A stretch of 64,000 bases of DNA, taken from the NCBI GenBank assembly GCA_958298945.1, contig OY282605.1, forward strand, positions 33,706,811 to 33,770,810, given 5' to 3'. Positions 13,249 through 24,554 of the stretch are shown piece after piece. The notes below the pieces were generated by a model. It made no database searches and was not told where the DNA came from. It was given only the letters and a program-made list of their open reading frames with translations. The position numbers were made by a program, and so were the translations under genes. The stretch comes from Atherix ibis. Its lineage: Eukaryota; Arthropoda; Insecta; Diptera; Athericidae. The stretch's first letter is position 1. Each line of letters begins with the position of its first letter.

Positions 13249-14515
13249 TGGGGTTTTCCAATAAGAGTGATATGAGTTCTAAGTAACGTTTCGGCCATTT
13301 GTAATATGTCATTATCTGTCAATATTTTTTCATTGTATTTAGTAAAGTTTATAATATCATCAAGAATAGATATACGTAAGAATAACGTTTACAAATTTTT
13401 TAATTTTATTATCAAAATCATCGTTCTCCAATTGAAACTTTTCGTGCGATTTTGCCATTTTATGGTCGTAATAATCCTCCAACTGTGCTCGCTAATCGTC
13501 GAATTGTTAAAAATTTCGAGCGTACATTTTCTTAACATAATGTTTAAGTACCAATAAGACAAAGAACCGCTCGAAGTGATGAAAATATTGCTGCCGCTCA
13601 GGCAAGTATTGCTGAAGACCGCAATTTGTCGATTCCAAGATGTTCTCAAGAATTGGGACTGTCTCAAACCATAACCTTGCGGACTTTGAGAAAGGATTTG
13701 AGCTTGCATCCATATAAAATTGTTATCACTCAAGAGCTGAAGCCATTGGACCACAGTAAACGTCGTGAATTTTGTCTTGGAACAACTTGAAAACGATAAC
13801 GATTTTCTAAAGAAAATCATCTTCTCCGATGAGGCTCACTTTCATCTGAGTAGCGCCGTAAATAAACAAAACTGTCGATTCTGATGCGAAGAAAATCCAC
13901 AAATTATTCATGAACACCCATTACATTCACCTAAATTGACAGTTTGGTGTGGTTTTTGGTCTGGTGGAATCATCGGTCCGTACTTCTTTCGAAATGAAGC
14001 TGGTAACACCGTTACTGTCAATGGAGGGCGGTATAGATCGATGATAACCAACTTTTTATGGCCGAAATTGGAAGAAGTTGATCTAAACAACATGTGGTTC
14101 CAACAAGAAGGGGCTACGTGCCAAACAGCACGTGCAACAACCGAATTATTGCGAGAAAAGTTTAGAGATTCGATTATTTCAAGAAATTGTGACATTGAAT
14201 GGCCTCCAAGAAGTTGTGATTTAATACCATTAGACTATTTATTGTAGGGTTATTTAAAGTAATTGGTCTTTAGCAATAAACTAGACTCTTTTTTTTCATC
14301 ACATACAACTTGATTTAGTGGAAAAAGTGCTCGTAAATTGGGTTCATCGAATTCGTTCCTACAAAAGAAGTTGTAGAGGCCATTTGAATGATATTTTATT
14401 CAGAACTTAATTGTATCGATTGTACTTCCCATTAAATCAAAAATATTTAAATTCCCTTAACAATTAGTGTGTTTTTTTTAAAAAGAAATCATATTACTCT
14501 TATTCGAAAACCCTT
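13249..14515 (+). mobile_element. DD41D Tc1/mariner element, inactive
   Basis: The 1,267-bp element is flanked by TA (13247-13248 and 14516-14517) and has imperfect inverted repeats of about 25 bp with the core GGGTTTTCSAATAAGAGT. The transposase reads on the plus strand across frameshifts: helix-turn-helix region from about 13.4 kb, KKIIFSDEAHFHLS with the first catalytic Asp near 13.83 kb, TVWCGFWSGGIIGPYFFRNE, then MWFQQEGATCQTARATTELL and RSCDLIPLDYLL. Between the second acidic position (QQDGA in relatives, here QQEGA) and the final PLD there are 41 residues, which defines the DD41D (rosa-like) group known from tephritid and other flies. The Asp to Glu change, several stops and a stop in place of the conserved Trp of FLWGY make it dead. 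Confidence 0.9.
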
Positions 14516-14517
14516 TA

Positions 14518-15500
14518 CATGAATTTCTCCTGCAAATGGGTTGCTGTCAAATGGTTAAGTTCTACGAACAATTCGCCAGTATATTACACTGATCGTGTAA
14601 TTGCAAAATATTTGCGCGTGCACGCACAACATTTACTCGCATCAGGCAGAGAGAAGGGGAAATTGTGCGAACCAATTCATGATTTAATCATGTGTGCTCG
14701 TATGTGATGTCGTTCATATTGCTCGTTGCGAAGTCGTTTATTTTGACATTTGATAGTTCCCATATTTACTGTATGCCTGCATCTTTAGTCATTTGTATTT
14801 CTTTTATTTGTAATAAATTTTATTTATTTTGTTAATTTAATATTTATTATTATAAAATTGAAAACTATTTTGATGTATACAAAATGAGATTACTTGATGA
14901 AAACTGTGTGTTTAGCAAAAAATCGTTTACGAATATTTAAATTAATTGACAGTAACTGTAAAAAATGAAATAATTAAATTGAATGTAATACTAAAATGTT
15001 AAAATAAAATATAAAATGCTTACAAAAATATATAAACGAATACGAAAACGTCATTCATAATATAAAGTAAGTAAACAAAAGAACTGCACAATCTCATGCA
15101 CGTGCAAAATTCGTACATGCTCGTGCAAAAGAGGGGAAGTTTTACTCTCAGTTTATGTTTTCGAAGCATGGTGTAACCCAATATTAAGAATTTCACCTTG
15201 CACAGATTGGATTTATTTGCTTAAGAAGCCTACACTTGCCAAAAGATGCAAAGTTCTTGATCGTATATTTCTGTTTGTGGTTATAGGAATTTTAACCTTA
15301 TTACTTCTAAGGACCCATTGCAAAGACCTCTTTTTACTCTTGACTTGTGGATTAAATTTACCCAGTTGGTTTTGTCTACACATAGACAATAAACGTCCGG
15401 AAAACATTAACCTAATTAATCGGTATGGAAGTGCATAATTGATTTAAAACTTGAATCTTTCAGAAAAGAGGGTTGTTCGCGTCAGATAAGTTATTGCAGA
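14518..15500. other. AT-rich intergenic DNA, nothing recognised
   Basis: No gene, RNA or mobile element is recognised. Open frames near 15.2-15.4 kb occur on both strands at once and show no domain. Confidence 0.5.
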
Positions 15501-15516
15501 AATTTCATAGTCGCTA

Positions 15517-15650
15517 AGTGGGTTTGGTTACTATTGTTATTTTAATAGGCTGTTTTATAATTGGATAAGTGACTAACTAAGTAACTAAAATAATTTTTGA
15601 CTAATCAGTTCGTCCCAGTTTCAAAAAAAAAATATAAATGCGGAGCCTGA
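15517..15650. repeat. Solitary unit of the 28-30 kb satellite
   Basis: The stretch with GGTTTGGTTACTATTG, then TTTTATAATTGGATAAGTGAC and CCCAGTTTCAAA matches the order of motifs in the tandem repeat at 28.4-30.4 kb, for example its unit near 29.63-29.72 kb. Only about one unit is present here. This shows that the repeat is also dispersed. Confidence 0.65.
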
Positions 15651-17420
15651 TTTTGATGAAAATAGTTTTTTTGTTCCAGCTTTGTACTACTGTTAATATC
15701 CGTTGTATAAAGATCAACAGTACAAAGATTAAACCCTTTGAAGTGCTTTTGTGGGAAAAAAAATCCCGTGAAATTGAAATGAACCAAAAATCTTTCCTGC
15801 CGACCCTAGGCCACCTATTAACTTAAAACTAAGCTTTAAATTGAAAAGTTATCAAAATTCAATACAAATACTTTGAATTACAAAAAAAAACAAAGAATAA
15901 TTAAACGAAAATACAAATCAAAAATTTTATAAAATTCTTTTACTAGCTGCTGTGCCTGACATCTATTTTTTACTTATCGAACTAAACGCCACAATTTTGC
16001 AGAGCGGAGATTATATTGTCGTTTCGTGCTAGTTCAATTTTTTGATATTGTTTAAAAATAAAATTATATAATAAAACTTAGGTAAAGCTAGTAAATATAT
16101 ATACTAATAATAAATTATAAAAATTTAATAAATTTACAGAAAATTAATTTATAGTTAAAACGTCCGTTAGTTATTGTGGTGGGGGGGGGGTGGGTATGGT
16201 GTCGGTAAAATTATATTTGAATAAAGGTCATAGTTGTCTATCATTCAACTAATTTTTATACAATTTCGAGTACTCTAAGTGTTTAACAAGTAAAAAATTC
16301 TTGTGCAACATTGAATAAAAACCAGACGATTAGTTGTGATCAGATTGACATGTCAATGACGGTCGCCTGATTACTTTCCGATGGGGGTTTTATTAGTTTT
16401 ATATTTTCATTTGGTCAAAAATTATTCCAAATAATAAAAATTTTTCATTTATTTAAAAATATTAATCTATTAATTAATACTTGTAAAAAATTCAAATTAA
16501 TAAGAATATAATTTTAAATTTATAAATTTTTATATTGTAATAATGTCAGTGAGTATAATTATAACTCAATGCTTACATACAATTTCAACTAAAAGCTAAA
16601 ACTGCTCCCGTTAGGAAACATAGTAATTTGAGTATATTTGTTATTCTAGAAATTTATTTTATTTAGTTTATTATTATAAATTAATTTAGTTTAATAATTA
16701 CCGCAGTTATTTAATTAATAATAAATTACTATACATCAAAGTAATACAAATAATTACAAGTTTGCCCCTTTCTAAAAGTGATGCCTTTGAACAGTATGCA
16801 TGTGTGAGAAGCTTCAAGTTTGTATTCTCTTTTTTTTGGCTTTAGGTTGGCGCTTTAATTGTCTATCCTTATACTGCATAATCTAAGCTTCGGACACTGG
16901 AAATATATCTGCTCAAGGTAATTACTTTGAAGGATATAACATTGATGTATAAAAATCAAATAAAACCGTTAGAAAAAAATCAGTCCATTATTATAGATTT
17001 TTTTTAGGTATCTATTTTATTATAATATACCTTTAAAAAAGGAGCAAATACTTCTTACTAAGTAAGTCTTAAAAATTTTACCAGTTGTAAACTTCCATTT
17101 AATGGAATTTATTAGGAAAAAATTATTTTCTAAAAAACTTTCCATTTACTTATTATATAATTTTTCAAGACCTCAACAATTATACTAAACTATTAATTTA
17201 TCAGGATGCATTTTGTCTTTATTTTAAAAACTGTATTTATTTATATAAAGAACAAAGATCAATCAAATTATGTATTGCCCATTTTGCTAGATAATCTTTT
17301 GCCATCTTTCGGCAAGCTTTATAATGTCTCGTTTATATTAGGACCTGTTTTTATCAGCAAAAAACTGAACAAGATGCTGATTAACAGCCTTATCTGAATT
17401 TATAGCCTTAACCACACAAA
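15651..17420. other. AT-rich intergenic DNA, nothing recognised
   Basis: No supported gene. A G-run sits near 16.18 kb. The rest is AT-rich sequence with stops in all frames. Confidence 0.5.
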
Positions 17421-17429
17421 AAGCTTTGA

Positions 17430-18125
17430 TGAGCACGAAGCAAGTGCAAGTCTGACGGCGCAAAGTCAGGCTAGTATAGTTGGTCTAACAACACATCCCA
17501 TCTAAGCTCCAATATTTTTTGATGGGCAATCAAACGTGTGAGTGGTTTTGCATTGTCATGAAGGAACACAACTTTTTTACGGTTGAGGAGCTGCGAACAT
17601 TTCTGGATCATTAATTGATTGTTTGGTTCTTTGGTAAAAGCTCAAAAAACATAACACCTTCAAAAGCCCACCACTCTGAGGGCATAACTTTCCTTTAATA
17701 AAAGTCCAGTTTCGATGTCGTTTGTGTTGGTCATCATGCCGGAATCAAGACTATTTTCAGACCAAATTATAGTAAAGGATCACTTTTTTATCCCCAGTGA
17801 TTAATCGCTTTAAAAAAGCATTATTTTCCATGTCGTGGATGTTTATTGCGCACAGTCTAATTAACTTCTTTGAGTGCATGAATAACCCAAACATTGAGCT
17901 TGCTTATGTATCACAGCTTCTTCAGGTGATCGTAAAAATGTTAAATGTTTTTACAATTTCTCATGCCTTCATTTTGTCATTATCAACCTCAGTTTTCCTT
18001 TCTGACCATGGAACGTCATTAAGATCAAAATCACCAATACCGAATTCGGTGAACCATCATTGGTAGTAACGCTCACACAATTTTGCACAAGCTTGACGCG
18101 GGTTCTTCCATTTTCGGTAGTAAAA
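17430..18125 (-). pseudogene. Mariner (DD34D) transposase relic
   Basis: On the minus strand the N-terminal part near 18.05 kb reads RWFTEFGIGDFDLNDVPWSE, the segment after the first helix-turn-helix. Further along, NNAFLKRLITGDKK near 17.79 kb matches FLKRIITGDEKW around the first catalytic Asp. RKKVVFLHDNAKPLTRLI near 17.57 kb carries the second Asp, followed by the degraded LELRWDVL and PDFAPSDLHLL with the third. Order and spacing fit one transposase of mariner type related to the mellifera group, broken by many frameshifts and stops. I did not find convincing inverted repeats, so the limits are approximate. Confidence 0.85.
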
Positions 18126-18985
18126 AAATAAAATATAGCAAAAATGCAAAGTTTGGTCTTTCATTTTCAAATTATTATAAAATTCAAACAAAATAAATGC
18201 ATAAATTTTATTTAAAAGTAAATTTTAAACTATCAGCTACTAAATGCTATAACAATAATATTCTAGTACTTCTAAAAAATAAATAAACGCCATCTATTAT
18301 GAAAGTGCGTCACATAGAAATACCAAAAAAAAAATTATTTACGATCTAAATTTTAATCGACTTATTCCAATTTAATTATTAACTTTTCGATGTAGTGAAA
18401 AAAAATATGAAAATTTTATTATAAATAATAATTTGACCATTAATCAAAACCACAAATTGTTAATATCTGTTAGAGTCCGGATGGAATTTTGAAAATATGT
18501 ACATCCGTTTACCAATTACAACTTAATTATTGGTAATTTCCATAAATTTAGTATAATTGAACAAGATAATCACCACATATTAATATGTATTTGTTGCTTA
18601 ACGAAGAGTTGTCTTGAAGAAGTACCATAAAATTCGGAACAAATTACTAGACACACTCTTATCGCGTCCAGTATCAGGCAGTTAATGTGTCCTAATGCGT
18701 AAACTCATAAAAGCTCATTTCACTCATTACAACGAACTTACGGCTTTCGAACATCATAAAGAATAAATTCGAACGAATCATATCCTTGGAAAAGTATCAG
18801 GACTTCGACATTTTATTATTACGAAGTCTTGGTGATTCCGATGCACAGATTGAAGATGAACGTGAATGAGCCATCAATTTGGCCATAAATGGATAATTGC
18901 CAGACTCATCCGAGACTGTTTTGTAAAAGCTTAAGCTATCGGGACGCTCTGTACGAAACAACCTTCTTCACTAGCATTCTTAGTG
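18126..18985. other. Intergenic DNA, nothing recognised
   Basis: No supported gene. The part from about 18.64 to 18.98 kb is less AT-rich than its surroundings, but its translations are broken and unrecognised. Confidence 0.45.
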
Positions 18986-18989
18986 AGTG

Positions 18990-19466
18990 TTATTTAAACT
19001 GTGTGGAATCACCAAAGTCATCATCATCATCAAAAACGATAAACTTGAATGAAATTTCCCAAAATGGCAATTGGTACAGCGACCAAAAATAGCCTACATA
19101 ACAAGAAGCCACTACTGCCAAAATCGTATAAACAATAACGTTGCTGGGGTTGGGGTAGCCGAAAAATGCATGTTGGGGAGACAAAGGCAACTGGCACTTG
19201 CCATCAACACTTTGGCGCTTTAAATTTATAGACGTACGCCACACCGAAATACGACAAGCCAAAACGAAAAAGGCCTTCGGCTTTGTGCTAAATGGGAACA
19301 TCAAGTCGATTCGGCAAAGTCCAAGCGATTTCGGATAATAGGCATAAACGGTACCGAGTTGGGGGCAGGCAGTACGAAAAGCTAACAGAAATAATAGTCG
19401 GAAATGTAGGTTCTGGGAGTGAGAATGGAAATTGGAAAAACATTCCCAATTGGAGACAAATGCCAA
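18990..19466 (-). CDS. Unrecognised open frame of 158 codons (doubtful)
   Basis: This frame opens with ATG at 19466 and ends at 18990, inside a patch with clearly more G and C than the neighbouring DNA. The translation has no domain I recognise. It contains a hydrophobic segment (VIVYTILAVVASCYVGYF, about residues 111-128) and ends with an acidic run (FDDDDDFGDS) that derives from a short TCA/ATC microsatellite. The plus strand is also open over part of the region. It could be a host exon, an old transposon fragment or chance. No homology or splice evidence supports it. Confidence 0.15.
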   Translation of the reverse strand: MAFVSNWECFSNFHSHSQNLHFRLLFLLAFRTACPQLGTVYAYYPKSLGLCRIDLMFPFSTKPKAFFVLACRISVWRTSINLKRQSVDGKCQLPLSPQHAFFGYPNPSNVIVYTILAVVASCYVGYFWSLYQLPFWEISFKFIVFDDDDDFGDSTQFK

Positions 19467-19469
19467 TAG

Positions 19470-20984
19470 GTTTCAGGGATGATAGAAAATGGGGTTAACT
19501 TCAGAGACACTGGCGACTAGTAATGATGTTAACAGCCACGGGATTAATGTCGACAGCATGGATGGTACGATGATATCACCAAAAACGGAAGCACTAGCAA
19601 CTATGGCTATTTCCCCCTTGGCCCCATATTCCGATCACTACCAACAAAGAAAAATTGATTCAGACATTTTTGGAATTACATTCCCCAAAATAGTGAACAC
19701 TTGGTTTGTTTGTATTGTTATTATTATCCCATGACAAACTTCAACGAAACTTAAGAAAAAAAAATAGAAAAATCTTTCTTTTTTTTCACTAAAAGAATAA
19801 ATATAAATAGTACCAACTAAAATTATGTACAATAATAGTTCGAAATTAATGCTTTTCGTCCCTTATCTAATATTAGGTTATTATGTAAGGGAAATCATCT
19901 CAATATGTCTAGTCAAAAAAAAAACAAAAAAAAATAATAATAATAAAGAATAACATGAAAATCAAATAAAATTCTCTTAACCTCAGAGACGACAGTTTTC
20001 GTATTGTTTTTCCCCAACTGATACCAATCAATCTCAGATGTTAACGGACAGAGTAGAGATACCCTTTTTATCAGATTGAACATCTTGGACTCAGGCACCG
20101 ATCTGGGATGCTCTGGGACAATATTAGCCCAAAGATATTTTCGTAGTTCATTTAATTGTTAATACACTTAGTTATGTGTTTTGTCTTGTAGATAATTGAT
20201 ATGTTCAGCAATTCATCAAACTCGCATTACTCGTACGTGTATGTACTCGTACGATGGACGGATGACATCATGACTGTTGCCTGAAATGGGTCGGTTTGTT
20301 TTATCCTCAAATAAAAAGGGTTGCAAGTAGATTTATAAACCAAAATGAAAGACAAGCATTATGATGGATTTTTTCTGATCCACCCAAGCCTCTAGACACA
20401 ATTGCTTCTGTACGGAATGGGTTTATCTGCAGTCACATCATCAATCCCTGTAGTTATAATATTTACAAGTACCTCATTACGACAGACATTAATTGCCCGT
20501 TCACATCTGAGCCGAAACCAAATAAGCGAAGGTTCTAGTCATTAATAATTTCTTATTGTTTAATTATAGTCTTGAATACAGAATTATAGAATTTTAGAGC
20601 AATTTACCCTCATTTGTGATTCCTTTTATGGTTGCGCGATACTTTTGTGTACTCGCACACATACACTACAGGCCAACAAAGTCTTTATAGCAACATATTC
20701 TGTAGGAATTTCTATTTAAAACTTTAATCAATCGAAAATCAATATTATTTATTCCGATTTATAATATATTATAAACCATATAAGGATGGATATATTACCG
20801 TTTAAATATTTTATATTTTCCTGAAATATTCAAAAAAAAGAACTGCAATTTTTAATCAAGTGCCTTTTCTTCCATAACAGGCCATGTTCAGTTACGAAGT
20901 GTTAACTTAAATGTTAAATTTTTATGATGCTCTTTCCGGAAGTCCAAGTATTTTAGTTTGATAAAATAGCTAAACCACATTTTG
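19470..20984. other. Intergenic DNA, nothing recognised
   Basis: No supported gene. The stretch near 19.5-19.73 kb stays somewhat GC-richer and has an 81-codon plus-strand frame without known domains. An A-rich low-complexity stretch lies at 19.91-19.95 kb. Confidence 0.45.
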
Positions 20985-21239
20985 AAAAAATTTGAAAGAG
21001 TTTGAAAAAAATTAGAGAAAAATAGACGAAATTAGATAAAATTAGAAAAAAAATATTGAGAGAAAATTAGAAAAATTAGAAACAAATTGAAAAACTAGAA
21101 AAAACTATAAAAAATAGAAAAAATAAAAAAAATTGAAAAAATTTTTATATAAAAAATAGAAAAACCAGAAAAAATAGAAAATATAGAAAGAAATAGAAAC
21201 AAATTAAAAAACTAGAAAAAATTTGAAAAATTTGAAATA
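20985..21239. repeat. Degenerate A-rich lead-in to the tandem arrays
   Basis: Irregular GAAAAAATTAGAAAAA-like units of 8-14 bp precede the regular array. They look like old, diverged edge copies. Diverged edges with a homogeneous centre are typical for arrays that expand internally. Confidence 0.75.
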
Positions 21240-22085
21240 TTGTATTTGAAAAATTTGAAATATTTAAAAAATTTGAAAAATTTGAAAAATTTGAAAAATT
21301 TGAAAAATTTGAAAAATTTGAAAAATTTGAAAAATTTGAAAAATTTGAAAAATTTGAAAAATTTGAAAAATTTGAAAAATTTGAAAAATTTGAAAAATTT
21401 GAAAAATTTGAAAAATTTGAAAAATTTGAAAAATTTGAAAAATTTGAAAAATTTGAAAAATTTGAAAAATTTGAAAAATTTGAAAAATTTGAAAAATTTG
21501 AAAAATTTGAAAAATTTGAAAAATTTGAAAAATTTGAAAAATTTGAAAAATTTGAAAAATTTGAAAAATTTGAAAAATTTGAAAAATTTGAAAAATTTGA
21601 AAAATTTGAAAAATTTGAAAAATTTGAAAAATTTGAAAAAAAAATTTGAAAAAAAAATTTGAAAAAATTAAAAAATTTGAAAAATTAAAAAATTTGAAAA
21701 ATTTGAAAAATTTGAAAAATTTGAAAAATTTGAAAAATTTGAAAAATTTGAAAAATTTGAAAAATTTGAAAAATTTGAAAAATTTGAAAAATTTGAAAAA
21801 TTTGAAAAATTTGAAAAATTTGAAAAATTTGAAAAATTTGAAAAATTTGAAAAATTTGAAAAATTTGAAAAATTTGAAAAATTTGAAAAATTTGAAAAAT
21901 TTGAAAAATTTGAAAAATTTGAAAAATTTGAAAAATTTGAAAAATTTGAAAAATTTGAAAAATTTGAAAAATTTGAAAAATTTGAAAAATTTGAAAAATT
22001 TGAAAAATTTGAAAAATTTGAAAAAATTGAAAAAATTTGAAAAATAATTTGAAAAAATTGAAAAAATTGCAAAATTGAAGAATGA
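21240..22085. repeat. 9-bp tandem array (TTTGAAAAA)n
   Basis: Roughly 80 copies of TTTGAAAAA lie in two nearly perfect blocks, 21.26-21.64 and 21.69-22.02 kb, separated by a short stretch with longer A-runs. Because 9 is divisible by 3 and no frame contains a stop, several frames are open over hundreds of bases (a Leu-Lys-Asn or Phe-Lys-Phe repeat). These are not genes. Confidence 0.97.
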
Positions 22086-23025
22086 AAAATTTGAAAAATT
22101 GGGAAAAATTGAAAAAAAAGATTGGGAAAAAAGATTGGAAAAAAAGATTGGAAAAAAGATTGGGAAAAATTTGAAAAAATTGAAAAAAATTTGAAAAAAT
22201 TTGAAAAAATGGGAAAAAATTGGAAAAAATTGGAAAAAATTGGAAAAAATTGGAAAAAATTGGAAAAAATTGGAAAAAATTGGAAAAAATTGGAAAAAAT
22301 TGGAAAAAATTGGAAAAAATTGGAAAAAATTGGAAAAAATTGGAAAAAATTGGAAAAAATTGGAAAAAATTGGAAAAAATTGGAAAAAATTGGAAAAAAT
22401 TGGAAAAAATTGGAAAAAATTGGAAAAACTTGGAAAAAATTGGAAAAAATTGGAAAAAATTAGAAAAATTGGAAAAAATTGGAAAAAATTGGAAAAAATT
22501 GGAAAAAATTGGAAAAAATTGGAAAAAATTGGAAAAAATTGGAAAAAATTGGAAAAAATTGGAAAAAATTGGAAAAATTGGAAAAAATTGGAAAAAAATT
22601 GGAAAAAATTGGAAAAAATTGGAAAAAATTGGAAAAAATTGGAAAAAATTGGAAAAAATTGGAAAAAATTGGAAAAAATTGGAAAAAATTGGAAAAAATT
22701 GGAAAGAATTGGAAAGAATTGGAAAGAATTGGAAAGAATTGGAAAGAATTGGAAAGAATTGGAAAGAATTGGAAAGAATTGGAAAGAATTGGAAAGAATT
22801 GGAAAGAATTGGAAAAAATTGGAAAAAATTGGAAAAAATTGGAAAAAATTGGAAAAAATTGGAAAAAATTGGAAAAAATTGGAAAAAATTGGAAAAAATT
22901 GGAAAAAATTGGAAAAAATTGGAAAAAATTGGAAAAAATTGGAAAAAATTGGAAAAAATTGGAAAAAATTGGAAAAAATTGGAAAAAATTGGAAAAAATT
23001 GGGAAAAATTGGGAAAAATTGGGAT
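22086..23025. repeat. 10-bp tandem array (TTGGAAAAAA)n
   Basis: About 80 copies of TTGGAAAAAA follow the 9-bp array after a transitional stretch with AAAGATTGGG units (22.11-22.2 kb). Single-base slips near 22.46 and 22.57 kb shift the phase. Each unit has an A6 run, so A-tracts recur every 10 bp, close to one helical turn. Open frames here translate to Gly-Lys-Asn-Trp-Lys-Lys repeats, and the minus strand to Phe-Pro-Ile repeats, without biological meaning. Confidence 0.97.
22701..22810. repeat. Homogeneous variant block in the 10-bp array
   Basis: Eleven consecutive units read GGAAAGAATT instead of GGAAAAAATT, with none of these variants elsewhere in the array. One A to G change has evidently been amplified locally. 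Confidence 0.95.
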
Positions 23026-23859
23026 TTATTTTTCACTTGTTCATTTAAATTTCTGACTAAAACCCAAGTGGTCGCTTACTTTTAGACTGTAATGTACGTA
23101 AGTAAATACATATGAGAGACAAATATTTCTAATATTGTAGTTTAAAGCCTTTGTAAAAATTTTCCTTTTCAATTTTCAAGAAATCAATATTTTTTACAGT
23201 AATAAAAATAGAATATGGTAAATACAAATTACAATAATTAAAAAACAGAACGCATTAAAACGAACTTAAATAAATTCCAGTTTTGGTGATATTTTCACCC
23301 AAATTACCATTGAAACTTATCTAACTTTACCAAATTGCAGTGGAAAATTGTCTAATAACATATTGTAAACTATTATTAACTTTCATCGTAGGGTAATTAT
23401 TTTAACATTACATTTTTCCAACTATAATGAATTCTTACTAAAAAGTTCAGCATTTACTGTTCCAAATAACTTTTTCTCTTGCATACATTTTTTCGGTAAA
23501 TTTTAGATTAATTACACTAATTTTGCTTAGCCAACAAAAAACCTAAATTAATAATGTGTTTAGCTAAAAAAAAAACCATTTAAAACTACGAAAAGTAATT
23601 AGTAAAATTTTTGTCTTTATTACGGTTGTCATAATGCATTGTGAGGCAGAAAAAAAGGATTAACCATCTTTTAGTTTGGAAAGTATAGCCTTATTATTTA
23701 ACAGTTATAAAAAAATAACTAATTTAGCATAAAATTAAAACAAAATCTAGTTTGCCATTTTATTAAATGAATTTATTTACTATTTTACTATCAACCAAAT
23801 ATGAGAAAATTGTAAATACTTTTCATAAAACGACCAAATTTTATTTTACTGCGTAAAAA
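23026..23859. other. AT-rich intergenic DNA, nothing recognised
   Basis: No supported gene or repeat. The sequence is very AT-rich with stops in all frames. Confidence 0.5.
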
Positions 23860-24165
23860 GTTCCTACAATCAGTAGGCTGATTGGGCACCATCAAATCAG
23901 CGGAGTTGTTGTTTCCATTCCTGCAAGCAGTGCTGGAAGACTTAAACTTCAGTCGCCTTCAGCTCTACAGTGACACTCCTTTGCGCATTGTAATTTTTGA
24001 TCTTGAATACCAAAAAAGATTTACATGGACAATATTTAGGTAAATAGGAAGGGCAGGTTACTGGGAAACCACAGAAATCTTTTTTTTCCCACAAAAACAC
24101 CTTATTGGACATAGGCGTGTGATAGTTTTCGTTGCCATGTTGGAGCATCCAATTGTCCGCAATAG
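23860..24165 (-). pseudogene. Mariner transposase C-terminal relic
   Basis: On the minus strand NWMLQHGNENYHTPMSNKVF aligns with the mariner block W(M/L)LHHDNAPCHTA around the second catalytic Asp, here changed to Gly. It is followed by CPSYLPKYCPCKSFLVFKIK, the diverged YSPDLAPCDFFLFPK block with the third Asp lost. SVTVELKATEV and, after a stop, VFQHCLQEWKQQLRRF match the usual C-terminal region. The N-terminal half is not recognised to the right. Limits are approximate. Confidence 0.75.
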
Positions 24166-24554
24166 CCAAAATTGATACAAAAAACCTAATTTTTGACCCT
24201 TTCAAGGAGTGTTTTATGAAAATAAGTCCTTTTCATAAAAAATTCCCTCAAAAGTTCCACATTTTTCATGAGCTTTCGATTATGAAGGCATGCCTGAGCG
24301 AGGTTTGTCTTTTACAAAATTCTCGGCACTCCAAAAAAAAGAGCACGTTTTACAAAAAATTCATTTATCATCATAGTCTGTGGGATCGTGTGTTACCGGA
24401 CGGAATTGAAATTTATGCTCTTCATATAGGAAAGACTAACTTACAATTTATGTGGAGCGGAACACCAGAAGAAAAAATGTATTTTTATTGAGTCAAGTGG
24501 AATATTTATTTCAGATTTTAGTTCCAATAAAACATAAGCATAGACAGACAAACA
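24166..24554. other. Sequence between two transposon relics
   Basis: A 119-codon plus-strand frame covers 24,132-24,491, but it overlaps the mariner relic in antisense and has no recognised domain. I treat it as non-coding. Confidence 0.4.

Noticed and set aside
21264..23036. Minus-strand frame of 590 codons and several plus-strand frames up to 294 codons
   Set aside because: They are translations of the 9-bp and 10-bp arrays, open in several frames at once only because the units contain no stop codon.
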